Below, piece after piece: positions 32,744-40,483 of a stretch of 64,000 nucleotides of DNA. Under the pieces are notes generated by a model, which was given only the letters and a program-made list of their open reading frames with translations, was not told where the DNA came from and did no database searches. The translations under genes were made by a program, and so were the position numbers. Source of the stretch: Treponema bryantii (lineage in GTDB: Bacteria; Spirochaetota; Spirochaetia; Treponematales; Treponemataceae); the NCBI RefSeq assembly GCF_900113965.1, contig NZ_FORI01000002.1:62001-126000 (forward strand), written 5' to 3'. Positions within the stretch are counted from its first letter, which is position 1; each line of letters starts with the position of its first letter.

Positions 32744-34342
32744 TTATAAATTTTCAACGGCAGCCTTTTCGATAGCCAGCCCTTTCATATATCTTTCAAA
32801 ATAAATGTTGAAGCTTTCAACCAAGTCAGCTTCAGGTGCAGATGTTGCCTTCTTACAGTTGCCGAATACTTCTTTGTTCAGGAAGTCTCCGAGGTCTTTC
32901 TTGCCTTCAGCTGCAAATGCAGCGAGCAATGCCATACCCCAAGGGCCACCTTCACCGGCTGTTTCCATAGCACTAACCGAAGTCTTCATAGCAGCAGCCA
33001 TGTATTTCAAACCAGCTTCTGTCTTAAAGTATCCGCCGGCACCTGTCATGCTTTCTACTGGTACTTTTTCTTCATCATAAAGAATATTCATACCTGCACG
33101 AAGTGCGCCAAGAGATGCGAACATCTGAACACGCATAAAGTTTGCAACATTGAATTTAGCATTTTCTGCGCGGGCAAACAATGGGCGTCCAGAGTTAAAG
33201 CCTGTAATTGTTTCACCAGAAAGGTAGTTGTAAGCGAGCAAGCCGCCGCAGTCTTTATCAGCTTCGAGAGATTTTCCAATCAGATTATCAAAGAACTTAC
33301 CAATCTTAGGAACGTTTGCTTCACCACACATAAGAGTTGCAACTTCGTAGAAGAGATCCATCCAGTAGTTGTGCTCGCCAGTACAGTTATTAGCGTGTAC
33401 CATTGCAACAGGAAGTCCTGCCGGTGTAGTTACGATATCAATAATTCCAGGGTAAGCTTTCTTAAGGTCTTTTTCGAGAACAACCATGCTGAATACAGAA
33501 GTTCCGGCACTGATGTTACCAGTCTTAGCGGCAACAGAGTTTGTAGCAGCCATACCAGTTCCTGCATCTCCTTCTGGTGGACAGAATGGAATACCAGCCT
33601 GGAGGTCTCCTGTAGGATCAAGGAACTTAGCACCTTCTTCAGTAAGTTCGCCGGCAGCTTCTCCAGCCATTAAAATCTTAGGGAAAACATTGTCGAGCTT
33701 GAGGCCGAGAGCTTTTACGCCATCAAGAGCTTCAAACTTAGCCTTGAAATCAGGATTGTAGTCAGCCTTGCCGTTATCATATTTTACAGGGAACATACCA
33801 CTTGCATCGCCAACACCAAGTACTTTCTTGCCGGTGAGCATGTAGTGAATGTAGCCTGCGAGAGTGTATACGTTTTCAATCTTAGAAATATGTGGCTCTT
33901 TGTTCAAAATAGCCTGATAAAGGTGAGAAACAGACCAGCGCTCTGGAACAGGGAAGTTGAAAAGGTCTGAAAGCTCTTTAGAAGCAGCGCCTGTAATAGT
34001 GTTGCGCCAGGTTCTGAAAGGAACAAGAAGTTTTTCATCCTTATCAAAAGCAAGATAGCCGTGCATCATTGCAGAAATACCACCGGCACGGAACTTTGTA
34101 AGCTTTACGCCGTATTTTTCCTGAACGTCCTTTTTAAGGTCTGCGTAACAGGTCTGAAGACCTTCATGAATCTGAGTAAGAGGGTAAGTCCAAATGCCGT
34201 TATCGAGGGTATTTTCCCAAGTGTATGAACCGCCCGCAATTGGCTCATATTTGTCGTTAATCAGTACAGCCTTAATACGTGTTGAACCGAATTCAATTCC
34301 AAGAACGGCATTGCCGCTTTCAATAAGTTCTTTGTTTCCCAT
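32744..34342 (-). CDS. FGGY-family carbohydrate kinase, probable L-ribulokinase
   Basis: A 532-residue kinase of the FGGY fold. The N-terminal phosphate-1 motif is LGIEFGSTRIKAVLIND; the second phosphate motif is KTGNISAGTSVFSM (about residue 280); the adenosine motif is SMTGAGGYFKTEAGLKYMA (about 440). It phosphorylates a sugar or polyol with ATP. The sequence type resembles the ribulokinases paired with AraD in Bacteroides-like gene clusters, and araD is the next gene, so L-ribulose is the most probable substrate. Xylulose is the alternative. The ATG at 34340-34342 has AAGGAA upstream. The promoter is at 34494-34522, with a PR-A palindrome in the leader. Confidence 0.85.
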   Translation of the reverse strand: MGNKELIESGNAVLGIEFGSTRIKAVLINDKYEPIAGGSYTWENTLDNGIWTYPLTQIHEGLQTCYADLKKDVQEKYGVKLTKFRAGGISAMMHGYLAFDKDEKLLVPFRTWRNTITGAASKELSDLFNFPVPERWSVSHLYQAILNKEPHISKIENVYTLAGYIHYMLTGKKVLGVGDASGMFPVKYDNGKADYNPDFKAKFEALDGVKALGLKLDNVFPKILMAGEAAGELTEEGAKFLDPTGDLQAGIPFCPPEGDAGTGMAATNSVAAKTGNISAGTSVFSMVVLEKDLKKAYPGIIDIVTTPAGLPVAMVHANNCTGEHNYWMDLFYEVATLMCGEANVPKIGKFFDNLIGKSLEADKDCGGLLAYNYLSGETITGFNSGRPLFARAENAKFNVANFMRVQMFASLGALRAGMNILYDEEKVPVESMTGAGGYFKTEAGLKYMAAAMKTSVSAMETAGEGGPWGMALLAAFAAEGKKDLGDFLNKEVFGNCKKATSAPEADLVESFNIYFERYMKGLAIEKAAVENL

Positions 34343-34380
34343 AGCTTTTTTTTCCTTTTATAATCTGTCATCCCATAGAG

Positions 34381-34452
34381 TGGATTGCTTCGCTGCGCTC
34401 GCAATGACGGTATATTTCGTCATTGCGAGGAGCGCAGCGACGAGGCAATCCA
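34381..34452. repeat. PR-A palindrome in the kinase leader
   Basis: Outer arms TGGATTGC and GCAATCCA, inner arms CGCAATGACG and CGTCATTGCG. In the minus-strand transcript it would form a stable hairpin about 45-110 bases upstream of the kinase start. Confidence 0.88.
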
Positions 34453-34493
34453 TTTTATGAGTTTTGTTAAACCTTTAACTAAATTATGCCTCG

Positions 34494-34522
34494 ATTATAT
34501 TCCATATCGTCCTTTTATACAA
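34494..34522 (-). promoter_or_regulatory. Promoter of the FGGY kinase-araD operon
   Basis: On the minus strand: TTGTAT (34522-34517), 17 bases, TATAAT (34499-34494). The 36-nt palindrome array begins 74 bases upstream. Confidence 0.7.
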
Positions 34523-34595
34523 TTAAGATTTTTCAGTAATAAAGTTGAAATATTTACTTTTATGGAGTCGAAATCACACTTTTTGGGTAATTCCA

Positions 34596-34884
34596 GCCAA
34601 TAGAAATTCAAAAAATGCAAATTCTATTGGCCTTTAATGGGATTGTTTTTATGATTTTTTTACTTTACAGCCAATAGAATTGCCAATTATTTAAAATCTA
34701 TTGGCTTGAAAGATAATTAATAATGAAAAAAAGGAATAAATCTAAACTCAACTCACTAATTTCTCATTTCCCAGCCAATAGAAATTGATAAATTGCATAT
34801 TCTATTGGCCGAAAATCATTTTTCAGTAAGTTTATAAATAAAGATATAGCCAATAGAAAACGCAAAAACAGGATTTCTATTGGC
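34596..34884. repeat. Array of four 36-nt palindromic units with variable centres
   Basis: Units lie at 34596-34631, 34670-34705, 34774-34809 and 34849-34884. Each is exactly 36 nt, with GCCAATAGAA at the left and TTCTATTGGC at the right (one arm mismatch in unit 2). The inner 16 nt differ between units. Spaces between units are 38, 68 and 39 nt. The array sits between two divergent promoters. A repeated operator or repeated RNA hairpin is possible. Confidence 0.9.
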
Positions 34885-34921
34885 TAAAAAATAATGAATG
34901 CATATTTATAAAGTGAAAAAG

Positions 34922-34949
34922 TTGCCAAAGTGCTTTTTTTTTGTATAGT
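34922..34949 (+). promoter_or_regulatory. Promoter of the lipoprotein gene
   Basis: TTGCCA (34922-34927), 16 bases, TATAGT (34944-34949). The leader of about 55 nt holds the hairpin 34973-34990 and a strong AGGAGG-type ribosome binding site at about 34997-35002. Confidence 0.65.
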
Positions 34950-35010
34950 TCTATATCATAACAAATTATTTAAGCAAGCGTTGGCTTGCTGGACTTAGGA
35001 GGTCGAAAAA

Positions 35011-35616
35011 ATGAAAAAATTAGTAAAAGTTACTGCACTTCTTTTGGTAGCTGCAGCAATGTTCGCAGGTTGTAAAAACAACGTAGAAGAAGAACAGCCA
35101 GCAAAGGATGCTCCTCTTTTCTCAAAGGATGATGTTTCAATTACTATCGATGTAAATGACATTGAAGTAACTGATGGAGATTGGGTAGCATCTGTAAAAG
35201 ATGCTGGTAAAATACCTACATCTGATATGGGTAGTGAGTATCCTTTTGGTAGTGGTGTCATTGAAATGATCAACTTTAGAAAAGTTGAGTTTACAGTAGC
35301 AGGTAGTAATGTTACTTTTACATATGGTTATGAAAAAGAGTCAGGAACTCTTACTCTTGATAATGATCCAACTGAAGCAGAGATTGCTCAGTTAAAAGAA
35401 AATGGATGTACTGTAAATGGAAGAGTTGCAACATTTGAAGAAGAAGGAGATGCTCCTAAATCAGAATTGGATAATATGTTACTTAGTGATGTTTTAAGTG
35501 AGGCTTATGGTCTTACAATCAAAACAAATGCCGATCATACAAAATATTTTGGTGAAGTTAAGCAAACTAAAGGTGATTATTATACGTCAGAAGAGTTTTA
35601 CCTCATGAAGAAATAA
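35011..35616 (+). CDS. Lipoprotein of unknown function
   Basis: A 201-residue protein. Its signal peptide MKKLVKVTALLLVAAAMFAG ends in the lipobox FAGC, with Cys21 as the lipidated residue; KNNVEEEQPAKDA is a flexible tether. The mature domain is acidic and beta-rich (VSITIDVNDIEVTDGDWVAS, KVEFTVAGSNVTFTYGYEKE). No enzyme motif is seen. It has its own promoter, a strong ribosome binding site and a terminator, so it is a well expressed single gene. It is divergent from the arabinose-type operon, with the palindrome array between them, so both may share a regulator. Family unknown. Confidence 0.85.
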   Translation: MKKLVKVTALLLVAAAMFAGCKNNVEEEQPAKDAPLFSKDDVSITIDVNDIEVTDGDWVASVKDAGKIPTSDMGSEYPFGSGVIEMINFRKVEFTVAGSNVTFTYGYEKESGTLTLDNDPTEAEIAQLKENGCTVNGRVATFEEEGDAPKSELDNMLLSDVLSEAYGLTIKTNADHTKYFGEVKQTKGDYYTSEEFYLMKK

Positions 35617-35643
35617 TCAACCTAATATTTGATTCTTCAAAAA

Positions 35644-35670
35644 ACCTGTGAATCTCACAGGTCTTTTTTT
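35644..35670 (+). terminator. Intrinsic terminator of the lipoprotein gene
   Basis: ACCTGTGA (35644-35651), loop ATC, TCACAGGT (35655-35662), followed by CTTTTTTT to 35670. Confidence 0.93.
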
Positions 35671-35721
35671 ATAAGTAAACTCTTTGATGTTATTAAACTC
35701 ATAATATGTTATGATTGTATT

Positions 35722-36918
35722 ATGATTTTTAAGAATTCTGATAAAGTACAGTTAGTTTTAGATGATTTTGTAGAAAAAAAGGAAGCAGCCGGCCTTAATC
35801 TGCTGGTTTGTAAAGATGGTAAGGAAATCGGTTACTGGCAGTCTGGTTTGGCTGATCTAGAAGCAGGCAGAGCCTATAACCGAGACACAATAGTGAGACT
35901 TTATTCAATGTCTAAGCCGGTTACAGCCGTTGCGGCCATGATTTTGATTGAAGAGGGAAAACTTGATTTTGCTGATGAGCTTTTCCGCTATCTTTCTGAA
36001 TTCAAAAATCTAAAAGTATGTACAGACAAGGGGCGAAAGGGAAATCCACGTCCTGCAAGCCGCCCAATTCTTATATCAGACCTTTTGAATATGACAAGCG
36101 GCTATACCTACGGAGCCTGGAGCGAAGACAGCCCGCTTGGAGAACACCTTACATCAGACCTTATTGCAGAACTTAATAATGATGAAGCCGAAGATGGTCC
36201 TAATAAAATCACAACAAGAGAAGTAGCCCGCCGCCTTGCAGACATTCCTGTAAGCTTTGAGCCTGGTACAGACTATAATTACGGCCTTTCCGCAGACATC
36301 CTTGGCGCCGTTATTGAAGAAGTTGCCGGAACAAAGCTTAGCCATTTTATGAAAGAGCGTATCTTTAAGCCTCTTGGAATGAATGATACAGATTTTTATG
36401 TACCGGAAGACAAACAGAGCCGTTTAGCAAAAGTTTACCATGCCGGTGGCCAGCTTTTTACCTCATGTAACCTTGGTATTCAGGATAAAATGAACCATCA
36501 GCCTGCTTTTGAAAGCGGAGGCGCAGGTCTTTGTTCTACAGTTGATGATTATATGAAGTTTGCCCTTATGCTTACAAATGGCGGCCAGCTGGAAGGTCAC
36601 CGTATTCTTAGTGAAAATACTGTGCGCTACCTTAGCAAGGCCCGTCTTATGCCTGCTCTTCAGCAGCGGTTTGATATGAAAATGCCTCATCTTGCAGGAT
36701 ATACTTATTGTAATCTTTTAAGAGTTGCTGCAAAGCCCGGCTCATGCAATGTAATTACAAATAAAGGGGAGTTTGGTTGGGATGGCTGGCTGGGGCCTTA
36801 TGTAAGTGTAGATCTGGAAAGTAAAATCACAATTGTAATGACTATGCAGCGCTGTGATTCGGGAACGACCGGGGCGGCTAGAAAAGCTCGTAATATAATC
36901 TACACTTCGTCATGCTGA
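35722..36918 (+). CDS. Serine hydrolase of the beta-lactamase / esterase (class C-like) family
   Basis: 398 residues from the ATG at 35722; the frame opens at 35629, but that part overlaps the terminator and lacks similarity. The nucleophile motif is SMSKPVTAVA (S-x-x-K, about residue 63) and the second motif is in FEPGTDYNYGLSADIL (Y-x-x-like, about 180). WDGWLGPYVS near the C-terminus takes the place of the third box. There is no signal peptide, so a cytosolic esterase or peptidase is more likely than a true beta-lactamase. No ribosome binding site is evident. The stop codon and the last residues lie inside a PR-C palindrome (36909-36970), so the original C-terminus may have been altered. 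Confidence 0.82.
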   Translation: MIFKNSDKVQLVLDDFVEKKEAAGLNLLVCKDGKEIGYWQSGLADLEAGRAYNRDTIVRLYSMSKPVTAVAAMILIEEGKLDFADELFRYLSEFKNLKVCTDKGRKGNPRPASRPILISDLLNMTSGYTYGAWSEDSPLGEHLTSDLIAELNNDEAEDGPNKITTREVARRLADIPVSFEPGTDYNYGLSADILGAVIEEVAGTKLSHFMKERIFKPLGMNDTDFYVPEDKQSRLAKVYHAGGQLFTSCNLGIQDKMNHQPAFESGGAGLCSTVDDYMKFALMLTNGGQLEGHRILSENTVRYLSKARLMPALQQRFDMKMPHLAGYTYCNLLRVAAKPGSCNVITNKGEFGWDGWLGPYVSVDLESKITIVMTMQRCDSGTTGAARKARNIIYTSSC

Positions 36919-36970
36919 ACTTGTTTCAGCATCTAGTGAAATAGAGACCCCGAAACAAGTCGGGGTGACT
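36909..36970. repeat. PR-C composite palindrome overlapping a stop codon
   Basis: Two hairpins: ATGCTGAAC/TTTCAGCAT (about 36912-36932) and CCCCGA/TCGGGG (about 36948-36965). The left one contains the TGA stop of the serine hydrolase gene (36916-36918). The same two hairpins occur in the opposite order at 59958-60016. Confidence 0.85.
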
Positions 36971-37001
36971 GTTACGTTCGGAATGACTGTAATATTCCTA
37001 A

Positions 37002-37030
37002 TTGACAATAACTACTATAATTGTTAATAT
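37002..37030 (+). promoter_or_regulatory. Promoter of rpoZ-miaA
   Basis: TTGACA (37002-37007), 17 bases, TAATAT (37025-37030). Full -35 consensus and optimum spacing. Confidence 0.85.
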
Positions 37031-37057
37031 ATTCTATTATCTTTGAGGGGTATTAGA

Positions 37058-37255
37058 ATGGTTTTTCCTTTGGAACAGTTGGTTGAATTCAACGATAATA
37101 TCTATGAAATTACAGTAGCAGCAAGTCTTCGTGCTTATCAGATGGCAAAGGTTAATGACCCTGAAATCGCTGCAAATCAGGATAAGGTTGTTTGTGCAGC
37201 AGCAAAACAGCTTTTTACTAAAAGAGTAACTTACCGTATTGAGCACAAAGAATAG
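37058..37255 (+). CDS. rpoZ: RNA polymerase omega subunit (short spirochaete form)
   Basis: 65 residues from the ATG at 37058 (GAGGGG at 37045-37050 is the ribosome binding site; the frame opens at a TTG further upstream). The conserved omega helix is NIYEITVAASLRAYQMAK, followed by AANQDKVVCAAAKQLFTKRV. The protein lacks the longer C-terminal part found in proteobacterial omega (about 90 residues). Omega helps fold the beta' subunit of RNA polymerase. It overlaps the miaA frame by 17 bases. Confidence 0.82.
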   Translation: MVFPLEQLVEFNDNIYEITVAASLRAYQMAKVNDPEIAANQDKVVCAAAKQLFTKRVTYRIEHKE

Positions 37256-38228
37256 TATTAAGGATGCAGAAAGCAAGATACCAGTTCTTGTTATTTTTGC
37301 GCCCACAGCATCTGGAAAGACTGCCTTAACGAGGGAACTTTTTTCACCTCAAGGCAGTCATTTTATTTTAAACGCAGAAATAATCAGCGCAGACTCTCAG
37401 GCAGTTTACAAAGGAATGGATATTGGTACTGCAAAACCGGATGCTGCGCTTTGCACTGAAATTCCTCATCATCTTATAAATCTTCTTGAGCCAGATCAGC
37501 AGTTTAATGTTTCTGATTTTATCGATTTTGCTGATAAGGCGTGCCATGATATATATGAGCGTGGAAAACTTCCTGTAATTTGCGGCGGTACTGGCTTTTA
37601 TATCAGAAGTTTTCTATATGGAATTGCTCCAACTCCAGTTTCAGATGAAAAACTTCGTAATGAATTAAAAGAACGGATTGCCCGCGAAGGAAATGAAGCT
37701 CTTTATAATGAACTCAAAGCAATAGACCCTCAAAGTGCCGTAAAAATCCATCCTAATGATGCTTATAGAATCTGCCGTGCGCTGGAAGTGTATTATCTTT
37801 CAGGTAAAACCAGAAGTGAATTCAAAATTGAGCCAGAGCTTCGAAAGCAGTATGATTTTCTGTTTTTAGTGCTTGAACCTCAGCGAGATGTGCTTTATGA
37901 AAGAATCCGTAAGAGGGTAGATTTGATGTTTGAAGAGGGGCTTGAAGAAGAAGTTCAGGCTTTGCTTCAAAAAGGTTATGATAAAGAAACACCGGGCATG
38001 AAAGCCATTGGCTACAGTGAATGGTTTGATGATGAAGGCGCGGTTCGTGGAAAAGAAGATCTCCCTAAAATCAAAGAAGAAATAAAACATCACAGCTGTA
38101 AATACGCAAAAAAACAATATACCTATATTCGTGGAATCCCAGGAAGTACAGTTATAGATTTTTCAGCTACCGAAGAAAATTTTCAAAAAATTTCCGGATT
38201 AATTAAAGGTCTTGCCGATAATAAATAA
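37239..38228 (+). CDS. miaA: tRNA dimethylallyltransferase
   Basis: 329 residues starting at TTG 37239, which overlaps the rpoZ end by 17 bases; no ATG is available before the conserved P-loop. The P-loop is APTASGKTAL (about residue 20). ISADSQAVYKGMDIGTAKP and the HHLINLLEPDQQFNVSDF region are family signatures. The C-terminal insertion domain has TPGMKAIGYSEW. MiaA adds the isopentenyl group to A37 in tRNAs that read UNN codons, using dimethylallyl diphosphate. In the same window, dxs makes the precursor for this. A zinc finger as in eukaryotic homologues is absent, as expected. Confidence 0.95.
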   Translation: MSTKNSIKDAESKIPVLVIFAPTASGKTALTRELFSPQGSHFILNAEIISADSQAVYKGMDIGTAKPDAALCTEIPHHLINLLEPDQQFNVSDFIDFADKACHDIYERGKLPVICGGTGFYIRSFLYGIAPTPVSDEKLRNELKERIAREGNEALYNELKAIDPQSAVKIHPNDAYRICRALEVYYLSGKTRSEFKIEPELRKQYDFLFLVLEPQRDVLYERIRKRVDLMFEEGLEEEVQALLQKGYDKETPGMKAIGYSEWFDDEGAVRGKEDLPKIKEEIKHHSCKYAKKQYTYIRGIPGSTVIDFSATEENFQKISGLIKGLADNK

Positions 38229-38233
38229 ACGGG

Positions 38234-38283
38234 ATTGTCGGCATTTGCCGGCAATGACAGAATGCTTAAATTTATTGTATAAT
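38234..38283 (+). promoter_or_regulatory. PR-A-like small palindrome joined to the promoter of the cyclase gene
   Basis: ATTGTCGGC and GCCGGCAAT form a hairpin at 38234-38255. Its right end continues into ATGACA (38254-38259), which with 18 bases and TATAAT (38278-38283) looks like a promoter for the cyclase gene. The repeat may thus supply the -35 element. Confidence 0.5.
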
Positions 38284-38308
38284 TAATTGATTTTATGGAC
38301 AGTAACAT

Positions 38309-40483
38309 ATGAAAAAAAAGGTAGAGAAAAATCAGGCGGAGAGAGTTAAACACCCGATTGGTTTAAAGTTAATTTCAATTATTTCTATGATAGTTCTGGT
38401 TGCGCTTGGTGGCGTGACCTATGCGGTCTCATACTTCGTAACCGCCGACGTCCGCAACAACGCCGAAGAAAACAACCTTACAATCAACAGCCGCACCGCC
38501 TCCGATACAGAAAACCGAATCACTTCGGCCCTGTCCAGTGTTGCTATGTTCATCGACCTCTTAAACACCGCTGGCGAAAACACAACAGAAATTAAATCTA
38601 TGGAAAATCTGTTTTTCGGCCGCAACAAATCTATCGCGGCGGTCTACCTCCCGGATACTGGCCGCCTTTTCACAAATACAGAATTTTTCATCTCTCAGGA
38701 ACTCGAACCTGAGTCTGCCTTAAATTATTTTTTACAGGAAAACGACTTAATTCAAAAAGCTGCAAACGGTTATCTTGAACTTCATAACGCATCGCCATTT
38801 TTCAATGTTCCGGTATTGTCGTTCTTTTACCCGGCAACTAGTGGCGCGGCGTCTTCGGTTAATTCAGCGTCCTCGGCCAATTCCGAGACTTCAGCCAATT
38901 CCGAGACCTCAGCCAATACAAACAGCGTCATCGCCTTCCTGTTCTCCGCCGAGGACCTCAGCGAAAGCTTTTCTTCCGGCAGCGTAAACCAGTCGTTCTT
39001 TGTAAACAAAGACGGCACAATTCTAGTTCACAGCGACAACTCACTCATGATGAGCGCCGCAGACGAGAGCTCAAACCCGATTGTTAAAGCAATGCAGGAA
39101 AGTGCTGCTAACAATAGCCAGATTACATATCATACAAAAGAAAATGTTGAATATATTGGTGCCTTCAGAAAACTTTCTTTTGGAGACTGTGCCGTTATCA
39201 CAACCGTACAGACCTACATCATCCTTGAAGGTGTAAGAAAAACCACAAGAAGAAATCTCTACATTTCTGCAATCATCCTTGCTCTTTCAATTCTCATCAT
39301 TTACTTTTTCTCTAAGTCTCTCAGCCGCCCGCTGAAAATACTTACTGCAATTGTAAACGAAATCAATAACGGAAACTTTAACACAGAGCTCTTTTCCGAA
39401 ATCAAAAAAACTCATAAAGATGAAATTGGTGTTCTTGCAAACTCTACAAAGCACGAACGCGAAATCTTAAATACTTTTACAAAGCTTACAAACAAAGGTG
39501 TAACTCAGGCTATCATCAAAAAGGAAATTGACTTTGAGCCTCACCTTAAAGATATAACAATTTTCTTCAGCGATATCCGCGGCTTTACTGCAATTTCAGA
39601 CGGCTTCAAAAATCGCTTTGGAGAAAAATCAGCTGCAGAAATCATCAGCTTCTTGAATGACTACATGAGCCGCATGGTTTCGTGTATTACTCGTACCGGC
39701 GGAACTGTAGACAAGTTTGAAGGTGACGCTATTATGGCTGCCTGGGGAGTTCTCCGTAATGAAAGCCTTGACTGGGAACTTCTTCCTCCGCAAAGCAAAG
39801 CATACAAAAAAGCAAAAGCTCATCACGATGCTTACGTTCGCCGCGATGCCCTTGCCGCAATCACCTGCTGTATGGCAATGCGTTATTCCCTCATGCTTTA
39901 CAACAAGGAAGCAGAAGCTTTTACAAAGGCTCACGAAAAAGAGCCTCTTGCAAAATACAAGCCACACATCAGAATTGGTGCCGGTCTGAACTCTGGTCGT
40001 GCAACAGTCGGCTTTATGGGAAGCTTTGATAAGATGGAATATACTTCGATTGGTGATGCTGTAAACTTTGCAAGCCGTACTGAAGCTTCTAACAAGCCTT
40101 GTGGAACCGACACTCTGATTACACAGGATACTTACGATATTCTCAAAAAAGATTTCATTAAGTGTAAGGAAAATAATTTTACAATCAAACCGGAAAATCA
40201 GCCTTGCGAACTTATTGTTGAACAGATTCCTGTTGATTTTGAAGTAAAAGGAAAGGGTAAGCAGCACTTCTTTGGTGTTGTTAATATGCCTGGCTTTGAT
40301 ATAGAAAAATTCTTCAGCTTTGATAAAGACTTTGTCCTTGATAAAGATTGTGAGAAAGCCGTAGGTCCTAAGGGACCAAAGACTCTCTCAGAAATGAGAA
40401 AGCTGCTTGGTATTGCTGAACCTGATTTTGGAAAGGTGAATTTGGATGCGGAAGAGAACAAGATTCAAGTCGCCGGTTCTTGA
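38309..40483 (+). CDS. Membrane-bound adenylate/guanylate cyclase (class III)
   Basis: A 724-residue protein. A first transmembrane helix lies at about residues 15-40 (ISMIVLVALGGVTYAVSYFV). A periplasmic sensor domain of about 270 residues follows, with a serine-rich spacer (SANSETSANSETSAN, residues about 195-215) made of short direct DNA repeats (38870-38925). The second helix lies at about 312-332 (YISAIILALSILIIYFFSKS), followed by a HAMP domain (about 333-385). The class III cyclase domain starts at about residue 410 (ITIFFSDIRGFTAIS, then GGTVDKFEGDAIMAAWG), with both metal aspartates visible. It makes a cyclic nucleotide in response to a periplasmic signal; the adenine or guanine choice cannot be read safely. 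It overlaps the next gene by 38 bases. Confidence 0.93.
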   Translation: MKKKVEKNQAERVKHPIGLKLISIISMIVLVALGGVTYAVSYFVTADVRNNAEENNLTINSRTASDTENRITSALSSVAMFIDLLNTAGENTTEIKSMENLFFGRNKSIAAVYLPDTGRLFTNTEFFISQELEPESALNYFLQENDLIQKAANGYLELHNASPFFNVPVLSFFYPATSGAASSVNSASSANSETSANSETSANTNSVIAFLFSAEDLSESFSSGSVNQSFFVNKDGTILVHSDNSLMMSAADESSNPIVKAMQESAANNSQITYHTKENVEYIGAFRKLSFGDCAVITTVQTYIILEGVRKTTRRNLYISAIILALSILIIYFFSKSLSRPLKILTAIVNEINNGNFNTELFSEIKKTHKDEIGVLANSTKHEREILNTFTKLTNKGVTQAIIKKEIDFEPHLKDITIFFSDIRGFTAISDGFKNRFGEKSAAEIISFLNDYMSRMVSCITRTGGTVDKFEGDAIMAAWGVLRNESLDWELLPPQSKAYKKAKAHHDAYVRRDALAAITCCMAMRYSLMLYNKEAEAFTKAHEKEPLAKYKPHIRIGAGLNSGRATVGFMGSFDKMEYTSIGDAVNFASRTEASNKPCGTDTLITQDTYDILKKDFIKCKENNFTIKPENQPCELIVEQIPVDFEVKGKGKQHFFGVVNMPGFDIEKFFSFDKDFVLDKDCEKAVGPKGPKTLSEMRKLLGIAEPDFGKVNLDAEENKIQVAGS

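Larger units (their letters stand above)
34343..35010. other. Non-coding divergent control region
   Basis: 668 bases without a gene between the kinase (minus) and a lipoprotein (plus). It holds, from left to right, the kinase leader with a PR-A palindrome (34381-34452), the kinase promoter (34494-34522), four 36-nt palindromes (34596-34884), the lipoprotein promoter (34922-34949) and a leader hairpin AGCAAGC-GTTG-GCTTGCT (34973-34990) before the ribosome binding site. I find no small protein gene in it. Confidence 0.8.

Noticed and set aside
34596-34884. CRISPR-like array of four 36-nt units
   Set aside because: The constant parts are the palindromic ends and the variable part lies inside each unit. 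In CRISPR the repeat is constant and the spacer lies between repeats. Unit spacing is also irregular (38, 68, 39) and no cas gene is present.
35629-35721. Extended N-terminus of the serine hydrolase
   Set aside because: It starts at a non-ATG codon, covers the terminator hairpin of the preceding gene and has no family similarity.
35722-36918. True secreted beta-lactamase
   Set aside because: No signal peptide and the third active-site box is WDGWLG rather than the K-T-G type; a cytosolic esterase or peptidase relative is more probable.
39629-40267. 212-codon minus-strand frame opposite the cyclase domain
   Set aside because: It lies opposite a strongly conserved catalytic domain, has no ribosome binding site and shows no family features.
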